25,678 bases of DNA from JANNWF01 sp041675805 (GTDB lineage: Bacteria > Pseudomonadota > Gammaproteobacteria > Xanthomonadales > Xanthomonadaceae), in assembly GCA_041675805.1 (NCBI GenBank), contig JBAYTD010000024.1:1-25678 (forward strand), read 5' to 3'. The notes under the pieces were generated by a model that made no database searches, was not told the DNA's origin, and worked only from the letters and a program-made list of their open reading frames with translations. The position numbers were made by a program, and so were the translations under genes. This document shows positions 6,595 to 13,905 of the stretch, one piece after another (positions within the stretch are counted from its first letter, which is position 1; every line of letters begins with the position of its first letter).

Positions 6595-8073
6595 CTACCA
6601 CGTGTAGCGGGCGGTATAGCGGACCTTCGCCACGCCATCGGCGGGAATGTCGACGGGGAAGTCGATGGTGGCGGCGTCGCGCGGTTGGTGGCGGTGGCTG
6701 GCGTCCTTGATGGTCCACTGGCTCCAGCGGTACAGGTTCTCGCGGACTATGACGCGGGCGACGCTTTCCTTGCGGTTGCGGACCTCGACCTCGATGGTCT
6801 CCTCCATCCATTTGGCGGTGCTGTCGACACGCAAGGAAACCTGCCGGCGCTCGCCGACCACGTCGAAGGACTTGCCCAGTTTCAGGCTGATCTTTTCATT
6901 GCGCGGGGTGTGGCCGATCACGTCCTCGCCGATGAACTCCAGGCTGCCGTCGGCACCGAGCTGGTTGACGCGGACGCGGCCGGCCGGCAGGGCGATGCCG
7001 AGGCCGTTGGGCTTGTCGTTGTCGAAGGCGAGCAGGGCGCTGACATCACCCTCGACGGTGGCGGCGTAGCCCTGTTCGGTGAACGGCGCACTATGGTAGG
7101 CGCGCCTTACGGGCGCGGTGAACACCAGGTCCTTGCGGCACTTCACGCCGACGGCGGCGGGGAACAGTTCGATCTGCTTGGTCGAGCTGTCCGGCAGGTC
7201 GGTGCGCCGGCCCAGGGTGTAGAGGTGGTATTCGAACAGGCCGCTTTCCTGGAAGCCTTCGTTGGCGTCGGCCATGCGCGCCATCATCACGCCGGGCGCG
7301 GGGGCGTGCATCGGCGCTGCCGGGGCGCGGTTGACCTCGCCGGCGACCAGCTTCAGGCGGGCGTCGGGAAAGCTGCCGCCGGACTGGTTGACCACGGTCA
7401 CCCAGGCACCGAGATCGATCCGGCAGTCGTCGCCCTTCTCCTCCAGCGTGGCGTTGTAGTCGGCCCACCAGGTCAGGCCGCTGGCTTGGTAGGATACGCG
7501 CACCTCGTGGCGGCCGCCGCGCTCGGCGTCGAGCAGCCAGAGCAGGGTCGGCCGGGTCATCAGGCCGCCGGGCAGGGACGGGAAGCGGATGCCGCTCCAA
7601 CTGGTCAGCGTGGCAATCTGGCCGTTGGCCAGTTGCAGGGTCAGGCCGTTCTGGGCCGACAGCAGGTTGCCCTCGATGGTCTCCAGGCGCTCGCCACGGG
7701 TCTGCTCGACGCTGATGGTCTCGCCGATGAAGCGCTCCAGCAGTTTCTGCCCGCTGACCAGGTCGTACTGGTAGTTCTGCTCGACGACGCGGGTGCCGTC
7801 GGGGTCGGTCAGCGAGGCGAAGCCGACCGTGGTCGGGTCCATCCGCGCGGCGACGTCGGTGAAGCGCAGTTCGGCGCGACCCTTGGTCAGTGTCATGCCG
7901 CGCTGGTCGCGGACCAGGGCGTAGCCGGGCAGGTGCTCGCCATAGTCGGCCAGGCGGCGGCTGTCGATCTGTCCGGGCGTGGCGCTGGAATAGATGGTCA
8001 GGGCGTAATCGGGCGTGTCGGCCGAGGCCAGGGCGGAAGCGGTCGTCATGGCGATCACCAGAGCTAGTCGCAT
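6595..8073 (-). CDS. exported DUF4139 domain protein
   Basis: The 492-residue product opens with a Sec signal peptide (MRLALVIAMTTASALASA, cleavage before DTPDYA). The mature part has the DUF4139 pattern. The early strand region contains LRFTDVAARMDPTTVGF. The core follows with LTWWADYNATLEE and GAWVTVVNQSGGSFPDARLKLVAGEVNR, read in blocks. Later come FEYHLYTLGRRTDLP, LPAGRVRVNQLG and GEDVIGHTPRNE. The protein closes on beta-rich segments ending RYTARYTW. The function of this family is not established; the fold is likely an all-beta periplasmic or outer-surface protein. The ATG at 8073 follows a GAGGA ribosome site (GAGGACTTCCCC). It lies directly upstream of polA on the same strand. Confidence 0.85.
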   Translation of the reverse strand: MRLALVIAMTTASALASADTPDYALTIYSSATPGQIDSRRLADYGEHLPGYALVRDQRGMTLTKGRAELRFTDVAARMDPTTVGFASLTDPDGTRVVEQNYQYDLVSGQKLLERFIGETISVEQTRGERLETIEGNLLSAQNGLTLQLANGQIATLTSWSGIRFPSLPGGLMTRPTLLWLLDAERGGRHEVRVSYQASGLTWWADYNATLEEKGDDCRIDLGAWVTVVNQSGGSFPDARLKLVAGEVNRAPAAPMHAPAPGVMMARMADANEGFQESGLFEYHLYTLGRRTDLPDSSTKQIELFPAAVGVKCRKDLVFTAPVRRAYHSAPFTEQGYAATVEGDVSALLAFDNDKPNGLGIALPAGRVRVNQLGADGSLEFIGEDVIGHTPRNEKISLKLGKSFDVVGERRQVSLRVDSTAKWMEETIEVEVRNRKESVARVIVRENLYRWSQWTIKDASHRHQPRDAATIDFPVDIPADGVAKVRYTARYTW

Positions 8074-8282
8074 GGGGAAGTCCTCGTGTGGGATGAAGCC
8101 GGGATCACGGGATCGGGGACGGTCACTATATCGCTCGCTGGCGGCGCGGCGATGGAATTGCCCTCGGCGGGGCACATGACCCTCGGCCTATCCCCGATAA
8201 CGCTCCCTGATCGACGCCCCCCTGTCCTCGTCCAACGCGGGAGTGGTCGGCCCGCTGCTTCCGCCAGCTGCTTCTAGAGCTT
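8074..8282. promoter_or_regulatory. upstream region of the DUF4139 gene
   Basis: The spacer between the parE stop and the DUF4139 start holds a leftward TATAGT (8130-8125) that could be a -10 box about 50 bases before the ATG, without a recognisable -35. GCTGCTTC occurs twice in direct orientation (8254-8261 and 8267-8274). AGAGCTT (8276-8282) pairs with AAGCTCT inside the parE end (8302-8308). Nothing here is strong. Confidence 0.25.
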
Positions 8283-8600
8283 TCATGCCTCATCCCCCCG
8301 CAAGCTCTCGGGGATGTCCTGCCCAGGATGGGGGAGCCGGATCACGTCCGGATGGTCGTGGTGCTCGATGTAGAACAGCGCATACGGAAACCCCTGCAGC
8401 ATCCAGTACAGCAGTTGCGGGATGCCCAGCTCGTGCGCGTACCGTGGCGACCCGCTGCCGGGATGGGTCTGGAACTGGCCCACCGCGTGCTCCAGCGCAT
8501 CCAGGAATCGCAGCGCCGTTGCCGCTGAAATGTCCAGGTAGTACGCAAGCGCCTGCCGGATGTCCCCATCGGCCAGCCCGGAACGGATGGCCGGCTTCAC
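8283..8600 (-). CDS. parE: ParE-family toxin
   Basis: The 105-residue protein matches the RelE/ParE superfamily. An N-terminal helical hairpin (IRQALAYYLDISAATALRFLDALE) is followed by the turn HPGSGSPRYAHELGIPQLLYW, the strand FPYALFYIEHHD and the last strand DVIRLPHPGQDIPESL. ParE toxins inhibit gyrase; the residues of that activity cannot be confirmed here. LPHPGQDIP departs from the common LHxxRDIP, so toxicity could be altered. The start is a GTG at 8600 that overlaps the antitoxin stop in a GTGA arrangement, indicating translational coupling after parD. The two genes form a classic antitoxin-first operon. Confidence 0.85.
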   Translation of the reverse strand: MKPAIRSGLADGDIRQALAYYLDISAATALRFLDALEHAVGQFQTHPGSGSPRYAHELGIPQLLYWMLQGFPYALFYIEHHDHPDVIRLPHPGQDIPESLRGDEA

Positions 8601-8830
8601 CGCTTGTCTTTGGCCTGCTTGCGCAGACGGGCAAAGTACGCCACGTCCATGGGGCCGGCGGGTTTGGCGGCCACGCCCACCAGCAGGTACTGGCGGAATT
8701 GTTCACGGTCGCGGTCGCGGCGGATCAGTTCGCGCATGTATTCGCTGCTGCTGCCATACCCGTCGGCCTTGGTTCGGCTGTCCACGTAGGCCTTGAGTTC
8801 GTCAGGCAGGGAGATGTTCATCGTGCTCAT
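8597..8830 (-). CDS. parD: ParD-like ribbon-helix-helix antitoxin
   Basis: The 77-residue product starts MSTMNISLPDELKAYVDSR, a ribbon-helix-helix beta strand and first helix. The second helix is GSSSEYMRELIRRD, and a C-terminal tail (PMDVAYFARLRKQAKDKR) would wrap the toxin. It should bind both its promoter and the ParE partner at 8283-8600. The ATG at 8830 follows AGGCTGGGG; a much longer in-frame extension upstream is Arg/Cys-rich and not credible. Two near-identical repeats at 8851-8870 could be its operator. Confidence 0.88.
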   Translation of the reverse strand: MSTMNISLPDELKAYVDSRTKADGYGSSSEYMRELIRRDRDREQFRQYLLVGVAAKPAGPMDVAYFARLRKQAKDKR

Positions 8831-8850
8831 GGCCCCAGCCTGGACCCGAT

Positions 8851-8870
8851 GGCAAAGATTGGCAAGATTG
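8851..8870. repeat. tandem direct repeat upstream of parD, operator candidate
   Basis: GGCAAAGATT is followed at once by GGCAAGATTG, the same core with one base removed. The pair lies 20 bases before the parD ATG, where ribbon-helix-helix antitoxins commonly bind repeated half-sites to repress their own operons. Confidence 0.35.
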
Positions 8871-8940
8871 ATCGTTTGCTCTCCCGGGCAACGGCGCGGT
8901 TCGCGGTTGCGGACGAAGCCGAAAAGCGCGAACACCCGGC

Positions 8941-9327
8941 TCAGCCGACCGCCATGTGGGCAATGAAGCTCGAGCGTGTTTCGCCGGCGGCAGCGGCCTT
9001 CGCATCGATGCGCTTGAGGACACGACGCGGAAGCGTGATGTTGACCCGCTCGACGGTGTCGTCCATCAGCGCCGGGTCGACGTCCACATAGGCGACGATC
9101 CAACCGCTGAAATCGCCCTTGGCCATTGCGTCCTGGATGGCTGACGGACAGGGAATCTCCCGGCCTGCGTCCAAGGTTGCATCGATCCAGGCTGCCGCCG
9201 CTTCTTCCACTGCGGCCATTGCTTCGTCCAGCGTGTCTCCGGCCGAGAAGCAGCCCGGAAGATCAGGAACGACCACGCTCCAGGCAGTGTTCTTGTCGCC
9301 GGCTTCGATCATGACGGGGTAGCGCAT
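8941..9327 (-). CDS. hicB: HicB-family antitoxin
   Basis: The 128-residue product has the two HicB parts. The N-terminal degenerate RNase-H-like domain reads MRYPVMIEAGDKNTAWSVVV, then PDLPGCFSAGDTLDEAMAAV. The C-terminal ribbon-helix-helix reads VNITLPRRVLKRIDAKAAAA, then GETRSSFIAHMAVG. The final helix seems a few residues shorter than in relatives I know, which usually continue past the serine-phenylalanine step. It should neutralise HicA and repress the operon. It follows hicA by 9 bases on the same strand. Confidence 0.9.
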   Translation of the reverse strand: MRYPVMIEAGDKNTAWSVVVPDLPGCFSAGDTLDEAMAAVEEAAAAWIDATLDAGREIPCPSAIQDAMAKGDFSGWIVAYVDVDPALMDDTVERVNITLPRRVLKRIDAKAAAAGETRSSFIAHMAVG

Positions 9328-9336
9328 GGGGTTCTC

Positions 9337-9519
9337 CTACTTCAACCCGGCCAGCTTGCGCAGGCTGTTGACCAAGCCCTTGCCCAGGTCCTTCTTCGGG
9401 TGCGGGACAGTGATGATGTTCGGGTTGCCGGGATGGATGTACACGTGGTGGGAACCACGGACCCGGTCCAGCTGCCATCCGGCAGCCTCCAGATCCTTGA
9501 TGAGGTCCGAACTCTTCAT
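9337..9519 (-). CDS. hicA: HicA-family mRNA interferase toxin
   Basis: The 60-residue protein starts MKSSDLIKDLEAAGWQLDRV and contains the conserved catalytic-histidine block RGSHHVYIHP and the VPHPKKDLGKGLVNSLRKLAGL tail typical of HicA double-stranded-RNA-binding-fold toxins. It cleaves mRNA and is inhibited by HicB. The ATG at 9519 is preferred to an in-frame ATG at 9537 because it gives the usual family N-terminus and the earlier one lies inside the operator palindrome. There is no recognisable Shine-Dalgarno sequence between the palindrome and the ATG. Confidence 0.9.
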   Translation of the reverse strand: MKSSDLIKDLEAAGWQLDRVRGSHHVYIHPGNPNIITVPHPKKDLGKGLVNSLRKLAGLK

Positions 9520-9522
9520 TTG

Positions 9523-9556
9523 GTGTGTATGGTACACACAAAGACGGCAGGCACAA
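9523..9556 (-). promoter_or_regulatory. hicAB promoter with palindromic operator
   Basis: GTGTGTA (9523-9529) and TACACAC (9533-9539) form a perfect inverted repeat around TGG, a likely HicB ribbon-helix-helix site. Reading leftward, TTGTGC (9556-9551) and TACCAT (9534-9529) are 16 bases apart and could be the -35 and -10. The -10 would sit within the palindrome. The predicted start of transcription is then about 9522, only three bases before the hicA ATG. Confidence 0.55.
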
Positions 9557-9788
9557 GCGGAGCGGGCACCGCTGCATCACCAACCGCGACTGGTGACGCG
9601 GAGCATGTCCGCGCTCAGGGCCCTGCTTGATCTTCTCGTTGCCGAGTTTCACGCCCTGGACGAGGACTGATGCGGTAGCCGAACCCTGAACCTGCGCAGA
9701 GCCGGGTGCCCTGCGCCGGCGGATCGGCGGCGCGTCCCGGTCGGTTTGGTGTAGCGTGGTGGTCCTCCCTTTCGATGGCAGCCTGCTC

Positions 9789-10862
9789 ATGAGCAACGAT
9801 GTGACGGCGGTCGTGCAACCGGCCTGGATGATCTACGGCGCCAATGGCTACACCGGCGCACTGACCGCCCGCGCTGCGGCGGCGCGCGGGATGAAGCCGA
9901 TCCTCGCCGGGCGCAACGCGGCGGCGGTCAAGGCGCTGGCCGATGAACTCGACTTGGCTTGGCGCAGCTTCGATCTCGGTGACGCGGCGGCGACGCGGCA
10001 GGCACTGGCCGAGGTCGCCCTGGTCCTGCATTGCGCCGGGCCGTTTTCCGCCACTTCCGCACCGATGATCGAGGCCTGTCTGGCCAGCCACGCCCATTAC
10101 CTCGACATCACCGGCGAAATCGACGTGTTCGCGCACGCCCACGGCCAGCACGCCCGCGCGCAACAGGCCGGCGTCGTACTGCTGCCGGGTGCCGGCTTCG
10201 ACGTGGTGCCGACCGATTGTCTGGCGGCGCAACTGCATCGCGAACTGCCGCAGGCGCGCAGCCTGACCCTGGCCTTCGAGGCCGGCGGCGGGCCAAGCCC
10301 GGGCACCGCCCGCACTTCGGTGGAGGGCTTGGGCAAGGGCGGGCGGGTGCGCATCGGCGGCGAACTGCGTCAGGTGCCGCTGGCGTGGAAAGTGCGATTT
10401 TTCGAGCGCGACGGCGAACAGCGCATCGCCACCAGCATTCCCTGGGGCGATGTCTACACCGCCTTCGTCTCCACCGGCATTCCCGATGTCGAGGTCTACA
10501 TGTGCGTGCCGCCGGCCAGCATCAAGCGCTTGCGTCGCCTGCGCTGGCTCGGCGGACTGCTCGGCAGCGCGCCGGTGCAGCGCTATCTCAAGCGCAAGGT
10601 CGCGCAGTCGGTGCGCGGGCCGTCGCAATCCTCGCGCGGGAAGACCGGCGCGGTGGTCTGGGGCGAGGTCACCGATGCCGACGGTCGCGTGCTGCGCCGC
10701 CGCCTGCGCGCACCGAACGGCTACGACCTGACCGTCGATGCCTCGCTCGGCATCGTCACCCGCCTGCTCGACGGCCCGGCCCCGGCCGGCGGCTACTACA
10801 CGCCCTCGATGCTGATGGGCGCGGATTACGTGCTCAGCCTGCCCGGCGTGCGATTGGGCTGA
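9789..10862 (+). CDS. saccharopine dehydrogenase-like NAD(P)-dependent oxidoreductase
   Basis: The 357-residue protein begins MSNDVTAVVQPAWMIYGANG, followed by YTGALTARAAAARG and ILAGRN. This is the Rossmann GxxGxxG nucleotide-binding segment of the saccharopine dehydrogenase-like (trans-acting enoyl reductase-type) family. Further conserved blocks are VLHCAGPFSATSAPMIEACL, HYLDITGE and VLLPGAGFDVVPTDCLA. The substrate cannot be deduced; relatives act on lipids or are uncharacterised, so this is not evidence for lysine catabolism. The ATG at 9789 gives the usual short lead before the Rossmann strand; a GTG at 9756 is possible. No strong ribosome site is visible. It sits alone between hicA and a broken toxin gene, transcribed against both. 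Confidence 0.85.
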   Translation: MSNDVTAVVQPAWMIYGANGYTGALTARAAAARGMKPILAGRNAAAVKALADELDLAWRSFDLGDAAATRQALAEVALVLHCAGPFSATSAPMIEACLASHAHYLDITGEIDVFAHAHGQHARAQQAGVVLLPGAGFDVVPTDCLAAQLHRELPQARSLTLAFEAGGGPSPGTARTSVEGLGKGGRVRIGGELRQVPLAWKVRFFERDGEQRIATSIPWGDVYTAFVSTGIPDVEVYMCVPPASIKRLRRLRWLGGLLGSAPVQRYLKRKVAQSVRGPSQSSRGKTGAVVWGEVTDADGRVLRRRLRAPNGYDLTVDASLGIVTRLLDGPAPAGGYYTPSMLMGADYVLSLPGVRLG

Positions 10863-10885
10863 GTGCCGGCGCAGGCACGAGTCAG

Positions 10886-11175
10886 TCAGTAACCGGCCTC
10901 GCGCTGATGGCGCACGGCAAGGATCGCGACCAAATCCCCATCGACCCTGTACAGGGCGGCATAACCGCTGTCGCCGAAATCCACCAGCCACGGGCGCAGA
11001 CCGCATCAGACTCATCAAGGACGGGGCCCGCCAGCGGATGCCGTGCCAGTATCTTCATTCCCGTTCGGATAGCGTGTACCGCACGCCGGGCAGCATGCGG
11101 ATTTTTCGCTGCGAGGAAACGGTGCAGTCGTTGGACGTCCGCCAACGCACGCGGGGTCCAGATCAGGCGTGGCAC
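10886..11175 (-). pseudogene. frameshifted RelE/ParE-superfamily toxin
   Basis: From a GTG at 11175 the frame reads VPRLIWTPRALADVQRLHRF, then AAKNPHAARRAVHAIRTG and HPLAGPVLDESDAV, clearly a RelE/ParE toxin. The frame then departs at about 11000. The expected C-terminus continues in the next frame as LRPWLVDFGDSGYAALYRVD and LVAILAVRHQREAGY, ending at TGA 10888-10886. The total of 290 bases is one short of 97 codons, so a single-base deletion near 11000-11010 explains it. The first 13 bases overlap the antitoxin gene, the usual coupled order. The truncated reading would lose the catalytic strand, so the toxin is probably dead. A sequencing error is the alternative. Confidence 0.8.
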
Positions 11176-11447
11176 GCCGGCGCTGCCACATCCTCGCCTG
11201 CTTCCAGCTTCGCCAGCCACGCATCGGCTTCTTCCAGCGTCAGATGCAGTCCATCGCGCTGGTAATCGGCCCATGCAGCCTCGGCATCGCACCTGAACGC
11301 CGCCCGCTTTTCGGCGCGCCCGGCCTGTACCGCCTCGCGCACCATCCGGCCGATGGCCTGTGAGGACAGCAAACCGTCGCGGCGTGCCTGTTCGGCGATG
11401 TCGCCCGGCAGTTCGATGGCGGACAATGGGACGATGACCGTGGACAT
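11163..11447 (-). CDS. antitoxin of a RelE/ParE-type toxin-antitoxin pair
   Basis: The 94-residue product starts MSTVIVPLSAIELPGDIAEQ, continues through a helical domain (SSQAIGRMVREAVQAGRAEK) and ends with the acidic segment LTLEEADAWLAKLEAGEDVA and PACHA. Proteins of this shape are found directly upstream of RelE/ParE-like toxins and are annotated as antitoxins. Family assignment here is from gene order and general pattern, not a named domain. The ATG at 11447 lacks a clear ribosome site. The gene is intact although its toxin is frameshifted, so it may now be an orphan regulator or a defence against a related toxin. Confidence 0.7.
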   Translation of the reverse strand: MSTVIVPLSAIELPGDIAEQARRDGLLSSQAIGRMVREAVQAGRAEKRAAFRCDAEAAWADYQRDGLHLTLEEADAWLAKLEAGEDVAAPACHA

Positions 11448-11503
11448 GGCGCAATCCTTGGAGCCTGACGCCGGGACGCTAGCACGGGCCTTGTCCTGGT
11501 CCC

Positions 11504-11559
11504 GGTTCGCTGCGCTCTCGCAAGGTTTGCGGGGTTTTCACGAACTGCGAGCGCGAACC
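11504..11559. repeat. imperfect inverted repeat, hairpin or terminator candidate
   Basis: GGTTCGC, GCTC and CGCA within 11504-11522 pair with TGCG, GAGC and GCGAACC in 11546-11559, with small bulges on the left arm. It lies between the membrane protein gene, whose stop is at 11561, and the antitoxin gene further left. For leftward transcription it is immediately after that stop, so it may end that message. There is no clear U tract. Confidence 0.4.
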
Positions 11560-11560
11560 A

Positions 11561-11812
11561 TCAGCGCAGCGGCAGCGGCTCGACCTGGCCGGCGAGCAGG
11601 CGCAGGGCGAAGATCACCGCCCACACGCCGCCCACGCTGTAGACGACGAACATCAACCAGTATCCGAAAGGCTGCTTGTCCTTCCAGAACTTCAGCGTGC
11701 CCTTGAAACCGTTGGCGCCACAGGGCAGCCAGCCCAGGCGCAGCGAGCGCCAGGTGACCACCAGCAGGCAGCCGCCCAGGAAACCGATCAGCAATGCCTG
11801 GAAAATCACCAT
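11561..11812 (-). CDS. small conserved-looking membrane protein
   Basis: The 83-residue product has two predicted membrane helices, IFQALLIGFLGGCLLVVTW near the N-terminus and LMFVVYSVGGVWAVIFALRL near the C-terminus. They are joined by a polar loop with Cys and Trp (LGWLPCGANGFKG, FWKDKQPFGYW). I do not recognise a family with a known function. The ATG at 11812 is favoured by GGAGGAAACAGCC just upstream, one of the better ribosome sites in the window. ATGs at 11827 and 11833 are less well placed. It is divergent from the DUF2782 gene. Confidence 0.7.
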   Translation of the reverse strand: MVIFQALLIGFLGGCLLVVTWRSLRLGWLPCGANGFKGTLKFWKDKQPFGYWLMFVVYSVGGVWAVIFALRLLAGQVEPLPLR

Positions 11813-11966
11813 GGCTGTTTCCTCCATCGACATCCGGCCACGCCGGCCGGCTCGTTCAGGAAGGCGTCGGGACCGCCTGTGTGACGGCACCGCGTCGTTT
11901 GCGGGTCGCCTCATGATAGTCCGGCCTGCTTGCTATGCTCTGCTGCCGTCCGTCAGGAGATCGGCC

Positions 11967-12320
11967 ATGAACGCATATCGACCCCTGGTCCTGCTCGCCG
12001 TCCTGCTGCCGGTTGGCTGGTGGGGCATGCCGGCAACGGCGCAGAGCGAGGCCGAGCCGAGCGAGCGCGTGCTGCCCGCCGAGGCCGATCCGCTGCCGCC
12101 GGACGAGGCGTCGGCACCGATCGTTTCCATCCGCAAGCTGGACAACGGCGACGTGGTCGAGGAATACCGCGTCGGCGGCGTGCTGAACATGGTGCGCGTG
12201 CGGCCGGCGCGCGGGCCGGCGTATCTGCTGCTCGACACCAATGGCGACGGCCGGCTCGACCGCAAGGACAGCGAGGGTCCGGTCGCCCCGGTCTACTGGA
12301 CGCTGTACGAATGGAACTGA
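11967..12320 (+). CDS. exported DUF2782 protein
   Basis: The 117-residue product has a signal peptide (LVLLAVLLPVGWWG core, likely cleavage after PATA) and the DUF2782 pattern IRKLDNGDVVEEYRVGGVLN, MVRVRPARGPAYLLLD and a C-terminal WTLYEWN. Its function is unknown. In pseudomonads a DUF2782 gene lies next to polA; here about 5.4 kb carrying toxin-antitoxin genes and others separates them. Residues 90-101 (DTNGDGRLDRKD) have the spacing of an EF-hand calcium loop. AGGAGATCGGCC precedes the ATG at 11967. The cardiolipin synthase gene follows after 45 bases, so the two may be co-transcribed. Confidence 0.85.
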   Translation: MNAYRPLVLLAVLLPVGWWGMPATAQSEAEPSERVLPAEADPLPPDEASAPIVSIRKLDNGDVVEEYRVGGVLNMVRVRPARGPAYLLLDTNGDGRLDRKDSEGPVAPVYWTLYEWN

Positions 12321-12365
12321 GCCCGGCGCGGCGCGGGCGGGGCCGGCTGGCGGCGTCGCGCCTCC

Positions 12366-13811
12366 ATGCCCGCTGACCAGGTCGGCCTGCTCTCGGCGCT
12401 GGACGCCATCCCGCACTGGCGCGCCTGGCTGGGCGCGCTGTGGGCGCTGTACCTCTTGGCGCTGTCGATCTGGATCGTGCTGCAGAAGCGCTCGCCGCTG
12501 TCGACGCTGTCGTGGATATTGTCGCTGGCGGCGCTGCCGGTGATCGGCTTCGTGGTCTATTTCCTGCTCGGCCCGCAGAAGATCAACCGCCAGCGCATCC
12601 GCCGCCAGCGGATGAAGCAACTGCATGCGCCGGCACAGGAGTCGGCCGAGGGCAGCGACGAGGGCCTGCCGCCGTGCAACGATTCGCTCAGCCGCTTGCT
12701 GCGCTCCACCACCGGCGTCCGCCTCTCCAGTGCCCGTTCGCTGCAGTTCCTGTCCGACGGTGCCGCCACCTATGCCGCGCTGACCGCCGCCATCGAGCAG
12801 GCGCAGCGCCACATCCATCTCGCCTATTACATCTTCGATCCTGACCGCGTCGGCCTGCCGATGCTCGATGCCCTGACCGCCGCCGCGCGGCGCGGCGTGC
12901 ACGTGCGCCTGCTGGTCGATGCGGTGGGTTCGTCGCGCCTGAAGAACCGCCACCTCGCCGCCTTGCGTGCCGCCGGCGGCGAGGTGGCCTTGTTCCACGC
13001 CTTCCGCATCGCCAAGCTGCGCGGCGTGCTGAACCTGCGCCTGCATCGCAAGATCGTCGTCATCGACGGCGAGATCGGCTTCACCGGCGGCATCAACATC
13101 TGCGAGACCCAGCACGAAGGCATCCACGCCAATGCCTTCCATGACCTGCACCTGCGCATCGAAGGCGTCGCGGTGGCGCAGTTGCAGACCGTGTTCGCCG
13201 AGGACTGGGCCTATGCCGCCAAGCGCCCGCTGGGCGAGGCGACGCTGTATCCGCCGCAGCCACATGGCCCGATCGCCATGCAGATCGTCGGCAGCGGCCC
13301 GGACAGCCTGTGGGAGGCGATCCACCGCCTGCACCTGCAGGCCATCTGGGACGCGCGCGAACGCATCTGGCTGGCGACGCCGTATTTCGTCCCCGGCGAG
13401 GCGGCGCTGTACGCGCTGACCGGGGCCGCGCTGCGCGGCGTCGACGTCCGCGTGCTGGTTCCGCGGCGCAGCGACTCCTGGGTCGTCACCTTCGCCGCGC
13501 GCTCGTACTTCGACGAACTGATGGCGGCCGGCGTGCGTGTCTACGAGTACCAGCCCACCGTGCTGCACAGCAAGACGCTGCTGATCGACGACGACTGCGT
13601 GCTGATCGGCAGCGCCAATTTCGATTCGCGCAGCTTCCGGCTCAACTTCGAGGTCTGCGCGGCGATCTACGACAGCGCCGCCGCCGGCCTGCTCGAACAC
13701 CAGTTCGAACGCGATTTCAGCCAGTCGCGAAGGGTGCAGCGACCACGCCGGCTGGATCCGCTGCGCCGGCTCGGCGAAGCCTCGGCGCGGCTGCTGTCGC
13801 CGCTCCTGTGA
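12366..13811 (+). CDS. cls: cardiolipin synthase (phospholipase D superfamily)
   Basis: The 481-residue protein has two N-terminal membrane helices (about 21-41 and 47-68) followed by two phospholipase D domains. The catalytic HKD motifs are complete: His227, Lys229 and Asp234 in LHRKIVVIDGEIGFTGGIN, and His401, Lys403 and Asp408 in LHSKTLLIDDDCVLIGSANF. This is the ClsA-type architecture, which makes cardiolipin from two phosphatidylglycerol molecules at the inner membrane. The basic stretch after the membrane helices (NRQRIRRQRMKQ) is typical. The ATG at 12366 gives the normal N-terminus; its ribosome site is weak. A hairpin at 13820-13838 follows the stop. I cannot tell ClsA from ClsB/C paralogues by synteny, though the helices favour ClsA. 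Confidence 0.93.
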   Translation: MPADQVGLLSALDAIPHWRAWLGALWALYLLALSIWIVLQKRSPLSTLSWILSLAALPVIGFVVYFLLGPQKINRQRIRRQRMKQLHAPAQESAEGSDEGLPPCNDSLSRLLRSTTGVRLSSARSLQFLSDGAATYAALTAAIEQAQRHIHLAYYIFDPDRVGLPMLDALTAAARRGVHVRLLVDAVGSSRLKNRHLAALRAAGGEVALFHAFRIAKLRGVLNLRLHRKIVVIDGEIGFTGGINICETQHEGIHANAFHDLHLRIEGVAVAQLQTVFAEDWAYAAKRPLGEATLYPPQPHGPIAMQIVGSGPDSLWEAIHRLHLQAIWDARERIWLATPYFVPGEAALYALTGAALRGVDVRVLVPRRSDSWVVTFAARSYFDELMAAGVRVYEYQPTVLHSKTLLIDDDCVLIGSANFDSRSFRLNFEVCAAIYDSAAAGLLEHQFERDFSQSRRVQRPRRLDPLRRLGEASARLLSPLL

Positions 13812-13819
13812 GCGCCCCC

Positions 13820-13838
13820 GGCCGACCGCCCGTCGGCC
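13820..13838 (+). terminator. hairpin after the cardiolipin synthase gene
   Basis: GGCCGAC and GTCGGCC form a perfect 7-bp stem around the loop CGCCC, nine bases after the cls stop. No U tract follows, so termination is uncertain. Confidence 0.4.
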
Positions 13839-13866
13839 TGGCATTCGATTGCCGCAAACGATCCGC

Positions 13867-13872
13867 TAGACT
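13867..13872 (+). promoter_or_regulatory. candidate -10 box for the small membrane protein at 13906
   Basis: TAGACT, with a weak TTCGAT (13844-13849) 17 bases upstream, lies 33 bases before the ATG. The match to the -10 consensus is four of six. Confidence 0.3.
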
Positions 13873-13905
13873 TCGCCGCATCGCACAGCTTCGCGGAGCG
13901 CCGGC

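Noticed and set aside
9541..9788. Possible small gene in the hicA to reductase spacer, including a 22-codon frame at 9605-9670
   Set aside because: No ribosome site, family pattern or promoter could be supported; a 6-bp inverted repeat at about 9577-9596 is too weak to name.
11856..13844. 662-codon frame opposite cardiolipin synthase and DUF2782
   Set aside because: Both plus-strand genes show catalytic motifs or signal peptides; this frame shows none.
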